64,000 nt of DNA from assembly GCF_006965485.1 (NCBI RefSeq), contig NZ_CP041360.1, positions 2,542,001 through 2,606,000 on the forward strand, written 5' to 3'. Positions 25,944-35,028 of this stretch are shown one piece after another. The stretch's first letter is position 1. The number at the start of each line of letters is the position of its first letter. The position numbers and the translations under genes are program-made. The notes under the pieces are model-generated. The model was not told where the DNA came from and searched no databases. It saw only the letters and a list, made by a program, of their open reading frames with translations. Source of the DNA: Spirosoma sp. KCTC 42546. Its GTDB lineage: Bacteria > Bacteroidota > Bacteroidia > Cytophagales > Spirosomataceae.

Positions 25944-27250
25944 CAAACATGGCTCTCTCTGGCCATACGTTCCCGTCGGCCACGCTTACTTGCCCCAACT
26001 GTCAAACCACGATTACCTATTATGATGTATCGGGTAGTTCATACTATGGCTGTCCAAACTGCCATGCGTTTTTTAAGTACGAAAACGAAGGTCCGCCCGA
26101 AATTCTGACTACGTTTCAACCCTCTACGGCAACACCCGTTTTGCCAATTGGCTCAGAAGGCTACCTGAATGGTCAGTTCGTTCGGGTGGTGGGTCTACTG
26201 CATAAAAAAGAGGCTGGTTCATTTTACAGGTGGCTAGAATACATGCTGTTGCGACAGGATGGACGCTACAGCCAACTGGCTGAATACAACGGGCACTGGA
26301 TGGTTATTGAGCCAACGGATCACACGTATTCGCACTACCATGTTGGCGGCAAAACGTATACGATCAACACCGATGAAGGTCAATACTGGCTCTATAACCA
26401 ATATAAACCTGAACTACTTAACGCCGTAGGGGAGTTCGACTGGAATTGTCTGGAGGACGAAAAGCTGACGATCTCTGAATACATTCGGCCCCCTTCCATG
26501 CTCATTAGTGAACAGGGAGCAACTGATTCCAAGTGGTACAAAGCCCGCTATATTTCCCGTTCAGAATTGGCAACAGCTTTTGGCATTGCAAAGGACGTGT
26601 TGCCAGCTCCATCCGGTGTTGGGGCTATTGAACCTGCCGACCCTGATGATCGTTCGGGTACGTTACTGGCATTTACAGGTATGCTCCTGGTTGCCGTTTT
26701 TGTACTTCAGGTTATTCTCAGTATTGTAAAACCGTCAACACAACTGCTTAAAGAGTCCTATCAAACTGAATCAGATTCGTCGGGTACGATCAAACCAATT
26801 ATTACGTCTTCATTTGATGTAGATGGCCCTACCGTACTGGCGTTTAATCTGTCGGCCTCGCTTGATAATCAGTGGATTGAATTACCGGTTACGTTAATCA
26901 ACGAGCAATCGGGCAGAGTTTATGAATTTAGTAAGACGCTGGAATATTATTATGGCGTAGAAGGTGGCGAAAGCTGGTCGGAGGGTAGTCGTGATGATGA
27001 TGCTGTTTTATCACGGATTCCGTCAGGGCGTTATCATGTAAATATATATCCTGCCAGAGATCTGGGTAAACCAGTATCGTTCAGTATTGGTATCACGCAA
27101 AACACCATGCTGGGCTCCAATATTGCTTTGCTCCTTTTATTATTTTCTATTTACCCAATTAGTCTCTTTGTGAATAAGCAATGGCATGAGAGCCAGCGCT
27201 GGAGCAATAGTGATTATTCTAAGGTTTATACAGAGGAGGATAAATCATAA
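25940..27250 (+). CDS. Zn-ribbon, DUF4178 membrane protein
   Basis: A 436-residue protein. A zinc ribbon opens it (CPNC at about 13-16 and CPNC at 33-36). A DUF4178-type beta domain follows (about 70-200; EYMLLRQDGRYSQLAEYNGHW, FDWNCLEDEKL). A first membrane segment lies near 237-258 (GTLLAFTGMLLVAVFVLQVIL), then an outside beta-sandwich-like part (about 265-385; FDVDGPTVLAFNLSASLDNQW) and a second membrane segment near 390-412. So the ribbon and DUF4178 are cytoplasmic with a receptor-like loop outside. Function unknown; DUF4178 genes repeatedly sit with DUF350 and polyamine genes. Start ATG 25940 overlaps speD (ATGA); a start at 25949 is possible. Confidence 0.8.
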   Translation: MTNMALSGHTFPSATLTCPNCQTTITYYDVSGSSYYGCPNCHAFFKYENEGPPEILTTFQPSTATPVLPIGSEGYLNGQFVRVVGLLHKKEAGSFYRWLEYMLLRQDGRYSQLAEYNGHWMVIEPTDHTYSHYHVGGKTYTINTDEGQYWLYNQYKPELLNAVGEFDWNCLEDEKLTISEYIRPPSMLISEQGATDSKWYKARYISRSELATAFGIAKDVLPAPSGVGAIEPADPDDRSGTLLAFTGMLLVAVFVLQVILSIVKPSTQLLKESYQTESDSSGTIKPIITSSFDVDGPTVLAFNLSASLDNQWIELPVTLINEQSGRVYEFSKTLEYYYGVEGGESWSEGSRDDDAVLSRIPSGRYHVNIYPARDLGKPVSFSIGITQNTMLGSNIALLLLLFSIYPISLFVNKQWHESQRWSNSDYSKVYTEEDKS

Positions 27251-27252
27251 CT

Positions 27253-27450
27253 ATGAGTAAAGAACTGGCCAAAATAAAATACTATGTAGTAGTTGCGCTC
27301 CTTGCGCTTGGCGGATTTGTGTGGGCTGGTCTTACCGGAACACGTTTACTGGGCGACGACAATGAGAGTATTGAAAACAAACAGGGCTACTATGGTGGTT
27401 CAGGCCATTCTGGCGGCAGTCGCGGCTATTCCCGATTTTATCATAAATAA
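27253..27450 (+). CDS. Small single-span Gly-rich membrane protein
   Basis: 65 residues: basic N-terminus, one membrane segment (YYVVVALLALGGFVWAGL), then an outside tail rich in Gly, Ser, Tyr and His (QGYYGGSGHSGGSRGY). It starts 2 bases after the DUF4178 stop and is followed 13 bp later by DUF350. I do not recognise a family; position and spacing argue it is real and part of the membrane complex. Confidence 0.65.
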   Translation: MSKELAKIKYYVVVALLALGGFVWAGLTGTRLLGDDNESIENKQGYYGGSGHSGGSRGYSRFYHK

Positions 27451-27463
27451 CCTTACCTCCAAC

Positions 27464-27670
27464 ATGGAATACAAGTACATTACGGCCTCCATTGTTTACT
27501 CACTGCTGGGTATTGCGATACTGATCATCAGTTTTGTCATTATTGAGAAAATTGCGCCCGAAAATCTCTGGAAGAAAATTGTTGACGAGCAAAATGTTGC
27601 CCTGGCCATTCTGGCGGCTGCGTTCATGATTGCCGTTTCCATTATTATCAGTTCTGCCATTCATGGTTAG
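27464..27670 (+). CDS. DUF350 family two-span membrane protein
   Basis: 68 residues from ATG 27464, chosen because the hydrophobic family core starts right after it (ITASIVYSLLGIAILIISFV) and the longer frame upstream overlaps the preceding gene. Second span: NVALAILAAAFMIAVSIIIS with the family ENxAxAI...AAF pattern, ending AIHG. Most DUF350 proteins carry two such repeats (four spans); this is a single-unit version that would need to dimerise. In E. coli a DUF350 gene (yjfL) sits beside a glutathionylspermidine-synthase-like ATP-grasp gene, linking the family to polyamine chemistry. It overlaps the next gene by 8 bases. Confidence 0.8.
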   Translation: MEYKYITASIVYSLLGIAILIISFVIIEKIAPENLWKKIVDEQNVALAILAAAFMIAVSIIISSAIHG

Positions 27671-29210
27671 TGACGAAGAGCGGGTGGCGGTCAGGCCGGG
27701 ATTAACTTCCCTGCATTGGCTGTTGCTGGTGTCGGTATTTGTTATTTCGACCTGCGGGCTGATTTACGAACTCGTAGCCGGTACGCTCGCAAGCTATCTG
27801 CTGGGCGATTCGGTCATGCAGTTTTCAACCATCATCGGGGTCTATCTATTCTCGATGGGCATCGGCTCATGGCTCTCTAAATACCTCGATGGTAACCTGC
27901 TTAAGTGGTTTATTCGAATTGAACTTCTGGTGGGTATTGTTGGCGGATGCAGTGCGCCGTTGCTGTTTGTCCTGTTTGATTATGTGGCCTCATTTCGGTT
28001 GGTGTTGTACACGTTGGTCGGGTTAACGGGTATTTTGGTCGGGCTGGAAATTCCACTGCTCATGCGCATTCTGGAGAACCAACTGTCGTTCAAAGACCTG
28101 GTTTCCCGTGTGTTTACATTCGATTACATTGGGGCACTGCTGGCATCGTTAATCTTTCCCCTGATTCTGATTCCGCAACTCGGCCTGATTCGCACCTCCC
28201 TGTTTTTTGGCTTACTGAATATCGGTGTGGCGGGGTTCCTGCTGTATCGATTTGCTGAAACCCGCGCATTCCGGCCTGGATTCACGATCGTACTAGTGGC
28301 CTCCGTTATTCTATTAACCGCTGGTTTTATTTATGCCGAACGCATCATGTCGTATGCCGAAGGCGTATCGTTTCAGGATACGGTTATTTACAGCAAAAGT
28401 ACGCCCTATCAACGGATTGTGCTGACCCGGAACAACCGCGAACTCCGGCTTTATCTGAACGGCAATCTGCAATTCAGTTCGGCCGATGAGTATCGTTACC
28501 ACGAGGCTCTTGTACATCCGGCCATGCAGGCGCGCCCCAACGCACAACGCGTACTGGTGCTGGGTGGGGGCGATGGAATGGCCGTGCGGGAACTGCTCAA
28601 ATATCCGGCTATTCAGCACATTCGTCTGGTCGATCTGGACCCAGGAATGACGAGTTTGTTTCAGCAGAATGAAACACTACTGAAGCTTAATCAGCGGTCG
28701 TTGTTATCCCCTAAGGTGCAGGTTATCAATAACGACGCGTTTACCTGGATACGCCAGGACACCATCCACTATGACGTTATTATTGTGGACTTCCCCGACC
28801 CGTCGAATTATTCAATTGGCAAGCTTTACAGTACCACTTTTTATGCCGAGCTGGAAAAGCGGCTGGCACCCGATGGGCTAGTGGTAGTACAGTCGACGTC
28901 GCCTTATGTAGCTCGGAAATCGTTCTGGTGTATCCGGAACACGCTGGCAGCGGTTGGTTTTCAGACCATTCCTTACCATGCTTATGTGCCGTCGTTTGGT
29001 GAGTGGGGGTATGTGTTGGCGCTCCGCAATCGGCACTGGCGCGTAGATGGCCCACTGCCGAAGGGGCTTCGCTATACTAATACGGCTACCCTCCGGGATA
29101 TGCTTTATTTTCCACCCGATATGTCGGAAGTGCCAGCAGCGGTCAATAAATTGAATAATCAGGTTCTGGTACAGTCGTTTGAAGAAGAGTGGGCACCTTA
29201 TGGACAATAA
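27663..29210 (+). CDS. Membrane-fused spermidine synthase-like aminopropyltransferase
   Basis: 515 residues from ATG 27663. Seven hydrophobic segments (about 15-225) precede a spermidine-synthase domain (about 245-480): YQRIVLTRN, LYLNGNLQFSSADEYRYHEALVHPA, the AdoMet-binding VLVLGGGDGMAVREL, acidic VDLDPGM, and DFPDPSNYSIGKLYS with the catalytic Asp. These are the aminopropyltransferase residues, so transfer of an aminopropyl group from decarboxylated AdoMet to an amine at the membrane is likely; acceptor unknown. The usual LDPE acidic motif is DLDPG, so methyltransferase-like use of AdoMet cannot be ruled out. Overlaps DUF350 upstream and the FAD enzyme downstream (11 bases). Confidence 0.88.
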   Translation: MVSDEERVAVRPGLTSLHWLLLVSVFVISTCGLIYELVAGTLASYLLGDSVMQFSTIIGVYLFSMGIGSWLSKYLDGNLLKWFIRIELLVGIVGGCSAPLLFVLFDYVASFRLVLYTLVGLTGILVGLEIPLLMRILENQLSFKDLVSRVFTFDYIGALLASLIFPLILIPQLGLIRTSLFFGLLNIGVAGFLLYRFAETRAFRPGFTIVLVASVILLTAGFIYAERIMSYAEGVSFQDTVIYSKSTPYQRIVLTRNNRELRLYLNGNLQFSSADEYRYHEALVHPAMQARPNAQRVLVLGGGDGMAVRELLKYPAIQHIRLVDLDPGMTSLFQQNETLLKLNQRSLLSPKVQVINNDAFTWIRQDTIHYDVIIVDFPDPSNYSIGKLYSTTFYAELEKRLAPDGLVVVQSTSPYVARKSFWCIRNTLAAVGFQTIPYHAYVPSFGEWGYVLALRNRHWRVDGPLPKGLRYTNTATLRDMLYFPPDMSEVPAAVNKLNNQVLVQSFEEEWAPYGQ

Positions 29211-30858
29211 CGCTGACCAATACGAAGGGCCAACGGCCAGCCGACGCGAATTTTTGGTACAGGCAGGCCTTGGCGTGGGGGCCTTGATGATCGGCGCTAC
29301 TGGATTACCTGCCTGCTCCCCATCACGTTCGAGTAGCCATATTAAAGGTGGGATGGTGGGTGCCAATCATCAGACTGGCCACAAACTCAGAGCAATTCCA
29401 GCATTACACAAGTTGCCGATTGCCGGGCAGCTAACGACCGATGTCCTCATTATTGGTGGCGGTGTTTCGGGCTTATCGGCACGGCGGTGGTTGCATCAGC
29501 AGGGCGTTCGGGAGGTGATGTTGGTGGAAATGGATACGCAAACGGGCGGCAACGCGGCCTATGGACAAAACGCCGTTTCTGCCTATCCATTTGGCGCGCA
29601 TTACCTGCCAGTTCCGGATCTTCGGCATAAAGAACTGCTTGATTTCTTACAGGAGAGCGAGGTCTGTACAGGTTTCGATGCGGAGAAACGGCCGATATAT
29701 AACGATTACTTCCTTTGTCACGATCCTGAAGAACGCCTGTTTATTAATGGTTTCTGGCAGGAGGGGCTTGTGCCGGAAACAGGTGTGCCGGAGATCGAAA
29801 AAGAGCAGATTCGGCGTTTTTTTGAAGTGATTGAACACTTCAGGCAGGCGAAAGGTACCGATGGGCTCGATGCGTTTACGATTCCACTCGACCGATCCTC
29901 TACCGATGCGCAGTTTCGCGCTTTAGACGCTATTTCATTTGCCGGTTATCTTGATAAAGAAGGATTTACGTCGCCGTACCTACGCTGGTATCTGACCTAT
30001 TGCTGTCGTGATGATTACGGTGCCACATTAGAAACGACCTCGGCCTGGGCGGGGATCCACTATTTTGCTTCTCGGAAAGGACAAGCCGCTAACGCAACTG
30101 CGGCCTCAGTGCTGACTTGGCCACAAGGGAACGGATTTCTGGTCGATCAACTTCGGGCGCAGGCGGATTCGCCGATCCGACATAACCTATTGGGCTACGA
30201 TCTGCAACTCAGTAGTTCTGGCGTGACGGTTCGAGCCTGCGATGTTGAGACTAATCATACCATCCTAATTCACGCGCGTAAGGTGATTATGGCAACCCCA
30301 CAATTCATTACAAAACACCTGACTGGCTCTATTGATCCAGAGCGAACCAATCTGGCGGGTTTTCGATATGCCCCCTGGATGGTGGCTAATCTGACTATTT
30401 CAGGACTACCGCAGGGGAGAGGTATGCCGCTTTGCTGGGATAACGTGCTCTATAATACTCCATCGGTTGGCTACATTACCGCTAACCATCAGGACCTGCA
30501 CGATACTCCTCAAAAAGTAATTACGTATTATAAACCACTCACTGATCAGGAACCGGACGCTGCCCGACGAACGGCATATACGACGACTTATGAACAATGG
30601 CTGGACCAGATTCTGAATGAATTAGAGATGGCACATGCGGGCATAACCCCTTATGTTTCGCAAGTGGATGTCTGGTTGTGGGGGCATGGTATGATTGCGC
30701 CATCACCCGGTTTTATTTGGGGAGCAGAACGCCAGCGGGCTCGTCAACCCATTGACAATCGGGTATTTTTCGCTCACTCCGACTTAAGTGGGATCTCCAT
30801 TTTTGAGGAAGCATTTTATCAGGGTATCCGGGCCGCTCAGGAAGTTACGAAGGCGTGA
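29200..30858 (+). CDS. Tat-exported, lipobox-bearing FAD-dependent amine-oxidase-like enzyme
   Basis: 552 residues from ATG 29200. Twin-arginine signal SRREFLVQAG (R15-R16), hydrophobic core, then LPAC with Cys39 fitting a lipobox, so a folded flavoprotein is probably exported and lipid-anchored. The dinucleotide loop LIIGGGVSGLSARRWL (83-98) and VEMDTQTGGNAAYGQN fit FAD-binding NAD(P)-binding-like/amine oxidase folds; C-terminal FFAHSDLSGISIFEEAFYQG is the second FAD-contacting motif. It may oxidise an amine or the product of the neighbouring aminopropyltransferase; substrate inferred only from context. Start overlaps the synthase gene by 11 bases and its stop overlaps the next start. Confidence 0.8.
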   Translation: MDNNADQYEGPTASRREFLVQAGLGVGALMIGATGLPACSPSRSSSHIKGGMVGANHQTGHKLRAIPALHKLPIAGQLTTDVLIIGGGVSGLSARRWLHQQGVREVMLVEMDTQTGGNAAYGQNAVSAYPFGAHYLPVPDLRHKELLDFLQESEVCTGFDAEKRPIYNDYFLCHDPEERLFINGFWQEGLVPETGVPEIEKEQIRRFFEVIEHFRQAKGTDGLDAFTIPLDRSSTDAQFRALDAISFAGYLDKEGFTSPYLRWYLTYCCRDDYGATLETTSAWAGIHYFASRKGQAANATAASVLTWPQGNGFLVDQLRAQADSPIRHNLLGYDLQLSSSGVTVRACDVETNHTILIHARKVIMATPQFITKHLTGSIDPERTNLAGFRYAPWMVANLTISGLPQGRGMPLCWDNVLYNTPSVGYITANHQDLHDTPQKVITYYKPLTDQEPDAARRTAYTTTYEQWLDQILNELEMAHAGITPYVSQVDVWLWGHGMIAPSPGFIWGAERQRARQPIDNRVFFAHSDLSGISIFEEAFYQGIRAAQEVTKA

Positions 30859-31901
30859 TGAAACAGCCCTGGATAAAAAATGCCCGCTTCGACGGCCTGT
30901 ATGTACTGGCTCCGCCATTTCTGGCCTTGCTGGTCGTATGGCTGTTGCCGGAGCGGTTCAAAACCACCAGCGAGATGCCACTTGTTGGCTGGGTGATACT
31001 GGTGTTGCTGGTTGATGTGGCGCATGTGTACAGCACTTTGTTTCGTACCTATTTTAACGGCGCGCGTTTCCGGCAGCAGCGGCTATTATTTCTGATGATC
31101 CCATTGGGTTGCTATCTGGGAGGGGTCTTGCTGCACAGTGTCAATAGCTTATGGTTCTGGCGGGCACTGGCGTATTTGGCCGTCTTTCATTTTGTGCGCC
31201 AACAGTATGGCTTTATGCGCATCTACAGCCGTTTCGACAATGTACCTGGTTGGTCAAGGGGACTGGATACACTGGTCATTTATGCGGCTACAGTATATCC
31301 TGTCATTTGGTGGCACCTGACTCCCGGGCGGCATTTTAACTGGTTCATTGACGGTGATTTTGTTCAGCCGCAGCTAAAATGGCTGAAAATTACGGCAACA
31401 ATTCTGTACTGGCTCTTGCTTGCCTTATACGTTGGAAAAGAAAGTTGGCTATATGCCCGCTCCCGTGAGCTTAACTGGCCTCGTAATTTGTTGGTTGCGG
31501 GTACGGTTAGTTCGTGGTATTTCGGGATCATTCAATTTAATGGGGATCTGGCGTTTACGATGCTCAACGTAGTGTCGCACGGTATTCCGTATATGGCGTT
31601 GATCTGGGTCAGCGACCGACCGAAACTGACTTTGAAACAGGAAAATTCTACTGGATTATCAATAAACAGGTTTAGTTGGCTTGTTTTTTTTAGTTTACTC
31701 GGTATTCTGGCTTATCTTGAAGAGGGTTTGTGGGATGGGCTCGTCTGGCGCGAACACGCTACGGTTTTTGGCTGGTTTCAGGCACTTCCACTTGTAACGG
31801 AACAACATCTGCTGGCTTTGTTAGTCCCTTTACTCGCACTCCCACAAATGACCCATTATGTGCTGGATGGTTTTATCTGGCGGAGAAAAGATCGTTCATG
31901 A
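30858..31901 (+). CDS. Polytopic membrane protein with conserved-looking intramembrane histidines
   Basis: 347 residues from ATG 30858 (TGATG overlap with the FAD gene; a GTG one codon earlier is possible). About eight membrane segments. His residues fall at segment ends in motif-like settings: DVAHVYSTLFRTY (D53, H56), VFHFVRQQYGFMRIY, VVSHGIPYMALIW, QMTHYVLDGFIWR. Such a pattern of D/H near R is what a membrane metal- or quinone-binding oxidoreductase shows, but I do not recognise the family. It lies between the exported flavoenzyme and the phosphoesterase; I suggest it passes electrons or binds a cofactor for the flavoenzyme. Stop overlaps next start by 4 bases. Confidence 0.65.
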   Translation: MKQPWIKNARFDGLYVLAPPFLALLVVWLLPERFKTTSEMPLVGWVILVLLVDVAHVYSTLFRTYFNGARFRQQRLLFLMIPLGCYLGGVLLHSVNSLWFWRALAYLAVFHFVRQQYGFMRIYSRFDNVPGWSRGLDTLVIYAATVYPVIWWHLTPGRHFNWFIDGDFVQPQLKWLKITATILYWLLLALYVGKESWLYARSRELNWPRNLLVAGTVSSWYFGIIQFNGDLAFTMLNVVSHGIPYMALIWVSDRPKLTLKQENSTGLSINRFSWLVFFSLLGILAYLEEGLWDGLVWREHATVFGWFQALPLVTEQHLLALLVPLLALPQMTHYVLDGFIWRRKDRS

Positions 31902-32602
31902 AATTCCTTACCATCAGTGACCTTCACGGAAGAACCGTCTGGAAGGAAGCTAATTTTGACAAGTACGACCAGATTATTTTCCTTGGCGATTATACAGATA
32001 GTTATATTGTTGATGATGAAACGATTTATACGAATCTGCTTGAAATCAGTCAGTTAAAGCAGGCTAATCCAGATAAGTTTGTGTTGCTGATTGGCAATCA
32101 CGATGCCCAATACCTGCATTTTCCGCACTATCGCTGTTCTGGATTTCGGGCTTGGGCGCAACCTACGTTGAGCGACTTTTTTGCCAAACACCAAAATCTG
32201 TTTCAAATAGCGCATCAGGAGGGGCCTTATCTGTTTACGCATGCGGGCATTACCAATAAATGGCTTAAACGATTACTGACGGAAACCAACAATGAATCCT
32301 TAGCCATAACTCCCGATTATCATTTGGCCGAATTAGTAAATGAGATCCACCAGCGAGAGCCGTGGTTCCGTAATCTACTATTTGAGGTTAGTCCCAAACG
32401 GGGTGGCTCTAGTCCGTTTAGCGGACCAATTTGGGCCGACCGTTCCGAAACGAAAACCGATTACGTAGCGGGATTCCATCAGGTTGTTGGGCATACACCC
32501 ATCCATGAATTTACAACAGTGGGCGATGAGTCTGGGTCAATTACGTATACAGATGTACTGCAAACCAAAACAGCATTTTACGAAATCACAATCCCTGACT
32601 AA
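31898..32602 (+). CDS. Calcineurin-like metallophosphoesterase
   Basis: 234 residues from ATG 31898, where the first metal motif begins (FLTISDLHG, D8 and H10); the frame is open further upstream but that overlaps the previous gene. Further motifs: FLGDYTD, LIGNHDAQYL, FTHAG and VGHTPIH, completing the dinuclear metal site of the PP1/Ser-Thr phosphatase-like branch. Cytoplasmic, no signal. Substrate may be a protein, nucleotide or diphosphate. Last gene of the eight-gene unit (ATGA overlap), which argues for a role in the same process, though it could be an independent housekeeping enzyme. Confidence 0.85.
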   Translation: MKFLTISDLHGRTVWKEANFDKYDQIIFLGDYTDSYIVDDETIYTNLLEISQLKQANPDKFVLLIGNHDAQYLHFPHYRCSGFRAWAQPTLSDFFAKHQNLFQIAHQEGPYLFTHAGITNKWLKRLLTETNNESLAITPDYHLAELVNEIHQREPWFRNLLFEVSPKRGGSSPFSGPIWADRSETKTDYVAGFHQVVGHTPIHEFTTVGDESGSITYTDVLQTKTAFYEITIPD

Positions 32603-32675
32603 CTTAGGCACTAAAGAAACGAAAGGCCTGTATCAGGTCGTTACTTATAAAATGGACACGTAATTGTTAGTCGTT

Positions 32676-32748
32676 GTCATACGATTGTCATTGCTAGTCA
32701 TTGATTGCCTTATACCTATCAAATGACCAGTAATGACAATCGTATGAC
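32676..32748. repeat. Inverted repeat between phosphoesterase and BatA-domain genes
   Basis: Arms 32676-32702 and 32722-32748 match at about 25 of 27 positions around a 19-nt loop; words GTCATTG/TAGTCATTG are reiterated. Similar words recur in the repeat at 45321. Confidence 0.8.
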
Positions 32749-32777
32749 GATTGACAGACTCTTCTTACTTTGCCTGA

Positions 32778-34877
32778 ATGAACTTCCTTTATCCTACTTT
32801 TCTGTTTGGCCTGATGGCCGTGTCGGTTCCAATTGCTATTCACCTGTTTAATTTCCGGCGGACACGGCGGGTATTTTTCACGAATGTTGCCTTACTGCGG
32901 AGCGTTCAAACGGAAACCAAATCGTTTCGGCGGCTGAAACACTGGCTCATTCTGGCATGCCGTTGTTTATTTCTGGCCTGTCTGGTGCTGGCGTTCGCAC
33001 AACCGTTTATCCCCAGTAAAAATAAACTGGGTTTGTCGCGGCAGGGCGTTACCAGTCTGTATGTCGATAATTCGTTCAGCATGCAGAATGAGCGGAATAC
33101 CAAGCGCTACCTGGATATTGCTACGGGCAAATTAGATGAACTGTTGACACTGTTTCGCAATGCCTCTTCTCTTCAACTACTGACCAACGATTTTTCGGCG
33201 GCCGAGCAACAGGCCGGAACCGCCGAATCGGTTCGTGACCGCGTGACCTCCATCCGCTTTGCCCATACGCCCCGAACGCTCGAAACCGTTTACCGCCGAC
33301 AGCGTAACCTGCTGAGTTCGCTCAATCCGGGTGGTCGAAACCAGTTGTTCTGGTTCTCCGATTTTCAGAAAAGTACCGCGGGTGATTTATCGCGGCTTAA
33401 AATCGACACCACCGATCGTTTGTTTATTGTGCCATTGGATGCCCAGGCAACTAAAAACGTGTATGTCGATTCCGTGTGGCTGAGCACGCCCTTTATTCGG
33501 GAAATGCAGAACAACAGCATTAACGTTAAGCTCAATAACGCGGGCCGGGAGAATGTCAAGAACCTGCCAATACGCCTGTATTTAGATGATACACAAACGT
33601 CAACTGCTTCGGCCGTGCTGCCGCCGGGTGGATCGGCAACGGTGTCACTCAATTTCAATGTGACCTCGAAAGGGTACCACCGGGGACGGATTGTGTTTGA
33701 AGATTACCCAATCACCTTCGATAACCAGTATTTCTTTGTCATTGAAGCGTCTCCGGCTGTTCGGGTATTGCATTTGTATGAACAGCAGGCCGGTTCACCA
33801 ACGCGAACAACTCCTTATGTAGATGCTGTGTATTCAAACGACAGCCTGTTTGTGCATCGGAGTTTCAATGCCCAGAATTTCGATGTGGGCCAGTTGAAAG
33901 AAACTGATTTAGTTGTTCTGGAGGGAGTTGCTGATGTAAATGGCACCCTGCGTTCTGAACTGGAACGCTTTGTTCGTCAGGGTGGTAGCTTAACTATTAT
34001 TCCGCCTGCTGTGCCAAATGCAACCTCGTACGAGCCATTTCTACGAAGTTTAGGGGTTGGGAATCTGCAGGTTTTGGCTTCGCCGGGCGCAGCCCCCACC
34101 TCGGTTCCCGTGGCCGATCCTGACCGACGGACTCCATTTTTCCGGGATGTCTTTCAGCAGAGCTATCAATCCGAGCCGCTGAACATGCCAACGGCAGCGC
34201 CCGTCTGGCGCTGGAGTGCGGGAGAACGACTCCTAACCCTGCGTGATGGAAATCCATTACTAACTCAGTCCAGGGTGGGTAGTGGCACCGCCTTTGGCAA
34301 TGTTTATGTGCTTGCCAGCCCACTATCGTCGGCCTACGGGAATCTGGCTGAACACGCCTTATTTGTGCCGGTTATGTATAAAATGGCTGCCCTGAGCGTT
34401 CGGGCGCAGCGGACGGCCTACTCATTCGATGATAACCTGTTGACGATTCCAGTGAGCAATCCGTCCGAACGGTCAGTATATAAATTGAAGCGCGATAAAC
34501 TGGAAATTATTCCGGTTCAGCGTGTAGTTGGCAATCAACTCCTGCTCGAAATGCCCAAGAGTAACGAACTGGCTGCTGGACAGGAGGTGGAAGCGGGCTA
34601 CTATGCGTTGCAGAACAGCGACGGGAAAACGGAGCGATTGCTCGCCTTTAATCACGGTAACGAAGAGTCGTCAATGGATTTTTATTCAGCCGACGAGCTT
34701 CGCCGGGCATTTGCCAATCAGCCTAATGTTGAGGTATTCGACAGCATTCAGGATGGCGATTTTGTACAAGTGCTGGAGCAGGAAAATTTGGGCAAAAGTC
34801 TCTGGAAGTACTTCCTGCTGGCGGCATTAGCGTTTTTGCTGGTGGAAGTGGGCTTAGTGCGGTTTATGAAAGGATAA
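32778..34877 (+). CDS. BatA-domain (aerotolerance N-terminal) membrane protein with VWA-like region
   Basis: 699 residues. BatA N-terminal domain: MNFLYPTFLFGLMAVSVPIAI, HLFNFRRTRRVFFTNVALL, second span WLILACRCLFLACLVLAFA. Next an outside VWA-like domain with intact MIDAS start D97-x-S99-x-S101 (YVDNSFSM). Then beta-rich domains (about 240-340), a GATase-like region (LKETDLVVLEGVADVNG), and a C-terminal span (WKYFLLAALAFLLVEVGLV). This domain order is typical of Bacteroidota BatA-domain proteins near MoxR systems, although no MoxR or DUF58 gene is adjacent here. A -7-like TTACTTTG lies 5 bp before the ATG. Role: envelope protein folding or stress, inferred. Confidence 0.85.
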   Translation: MNFLYPTFLFGLMAVSVPIAIHLFNFRRTRRVFFTNVALLRSVQTETKSFRRLKHWLILACRCLFLACLVLAFAQPFIPSKNKLGLSRQGVTSLYVDNSFSMQNERNTKRYLDIATGKLDELLTLFRNASSLQLLTNDFSAAEQQAGTAESVRDRVTSIRFAHTPRTLETVYRRQRNLLSSLNPGGRNQLFWFSDFQKSTAGDLSRLKIDTTDRLFIVPLDAQATKNVYVDSVWLSTPFIREMQNNSINVKLNNAGRENVKNLPIRLYLDDTQTSTASAVLPPGGSATVSLNFNVTSKGYHRGRIVFEDYPITFDNQYFFVIEASPAVRVLHLYEQQAGSPTRTTPYVDAVYSNDSLFVHRSFNAQNFDVGQLKETDLVVLEGVADVNGTLRSELERFVRQGGSLTIIPPAVPNATSYEPFLRSLGVGNLQVLASPGAAPTSVPVADPDRRTPFFRDVFQQSYQSEPLNMPTAAPVWRWSAGERLLTLRDGNPLLTQSRVGSGTAFGNVYVLASPLSSAYGNLAEHALFVPVMYKMAALSVRAQRTAYSFDDNLLTIPVSNPSERSVYKLKRDKLEIIPVQRVVGNQLLLEMPKSNELAAGQEVEAGYYALQNSDGKTERLLAFNHGNEESSMDFYSADELRRAFANQPNVEVFDSIQDGDFVQVLEQENLGKSLWKYFLLAALAFLLVEVGLVRFMKG

Positions 34878-35028
34878 GGCCGTTAGAATAAGACCTACCT
34901 AATTAAATCAACTTCCCAAAAACTTTAGAACATTTCTAAAGTTGCTAAGTTGGGCAGGTACATGAATCCTCAGGAAACAGCGCTTAGGGTACGCTGCTAA
35001 TCGAGAAGACCACTAAACCAGAACAGGT

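Noticed and set aside
28314..29366. Antisense frames (101, 91 and 162 codons) in the synthase and flavoenzyme genes
   Set aside because: Mirror frames of strongly supported genes with no independent start signals.
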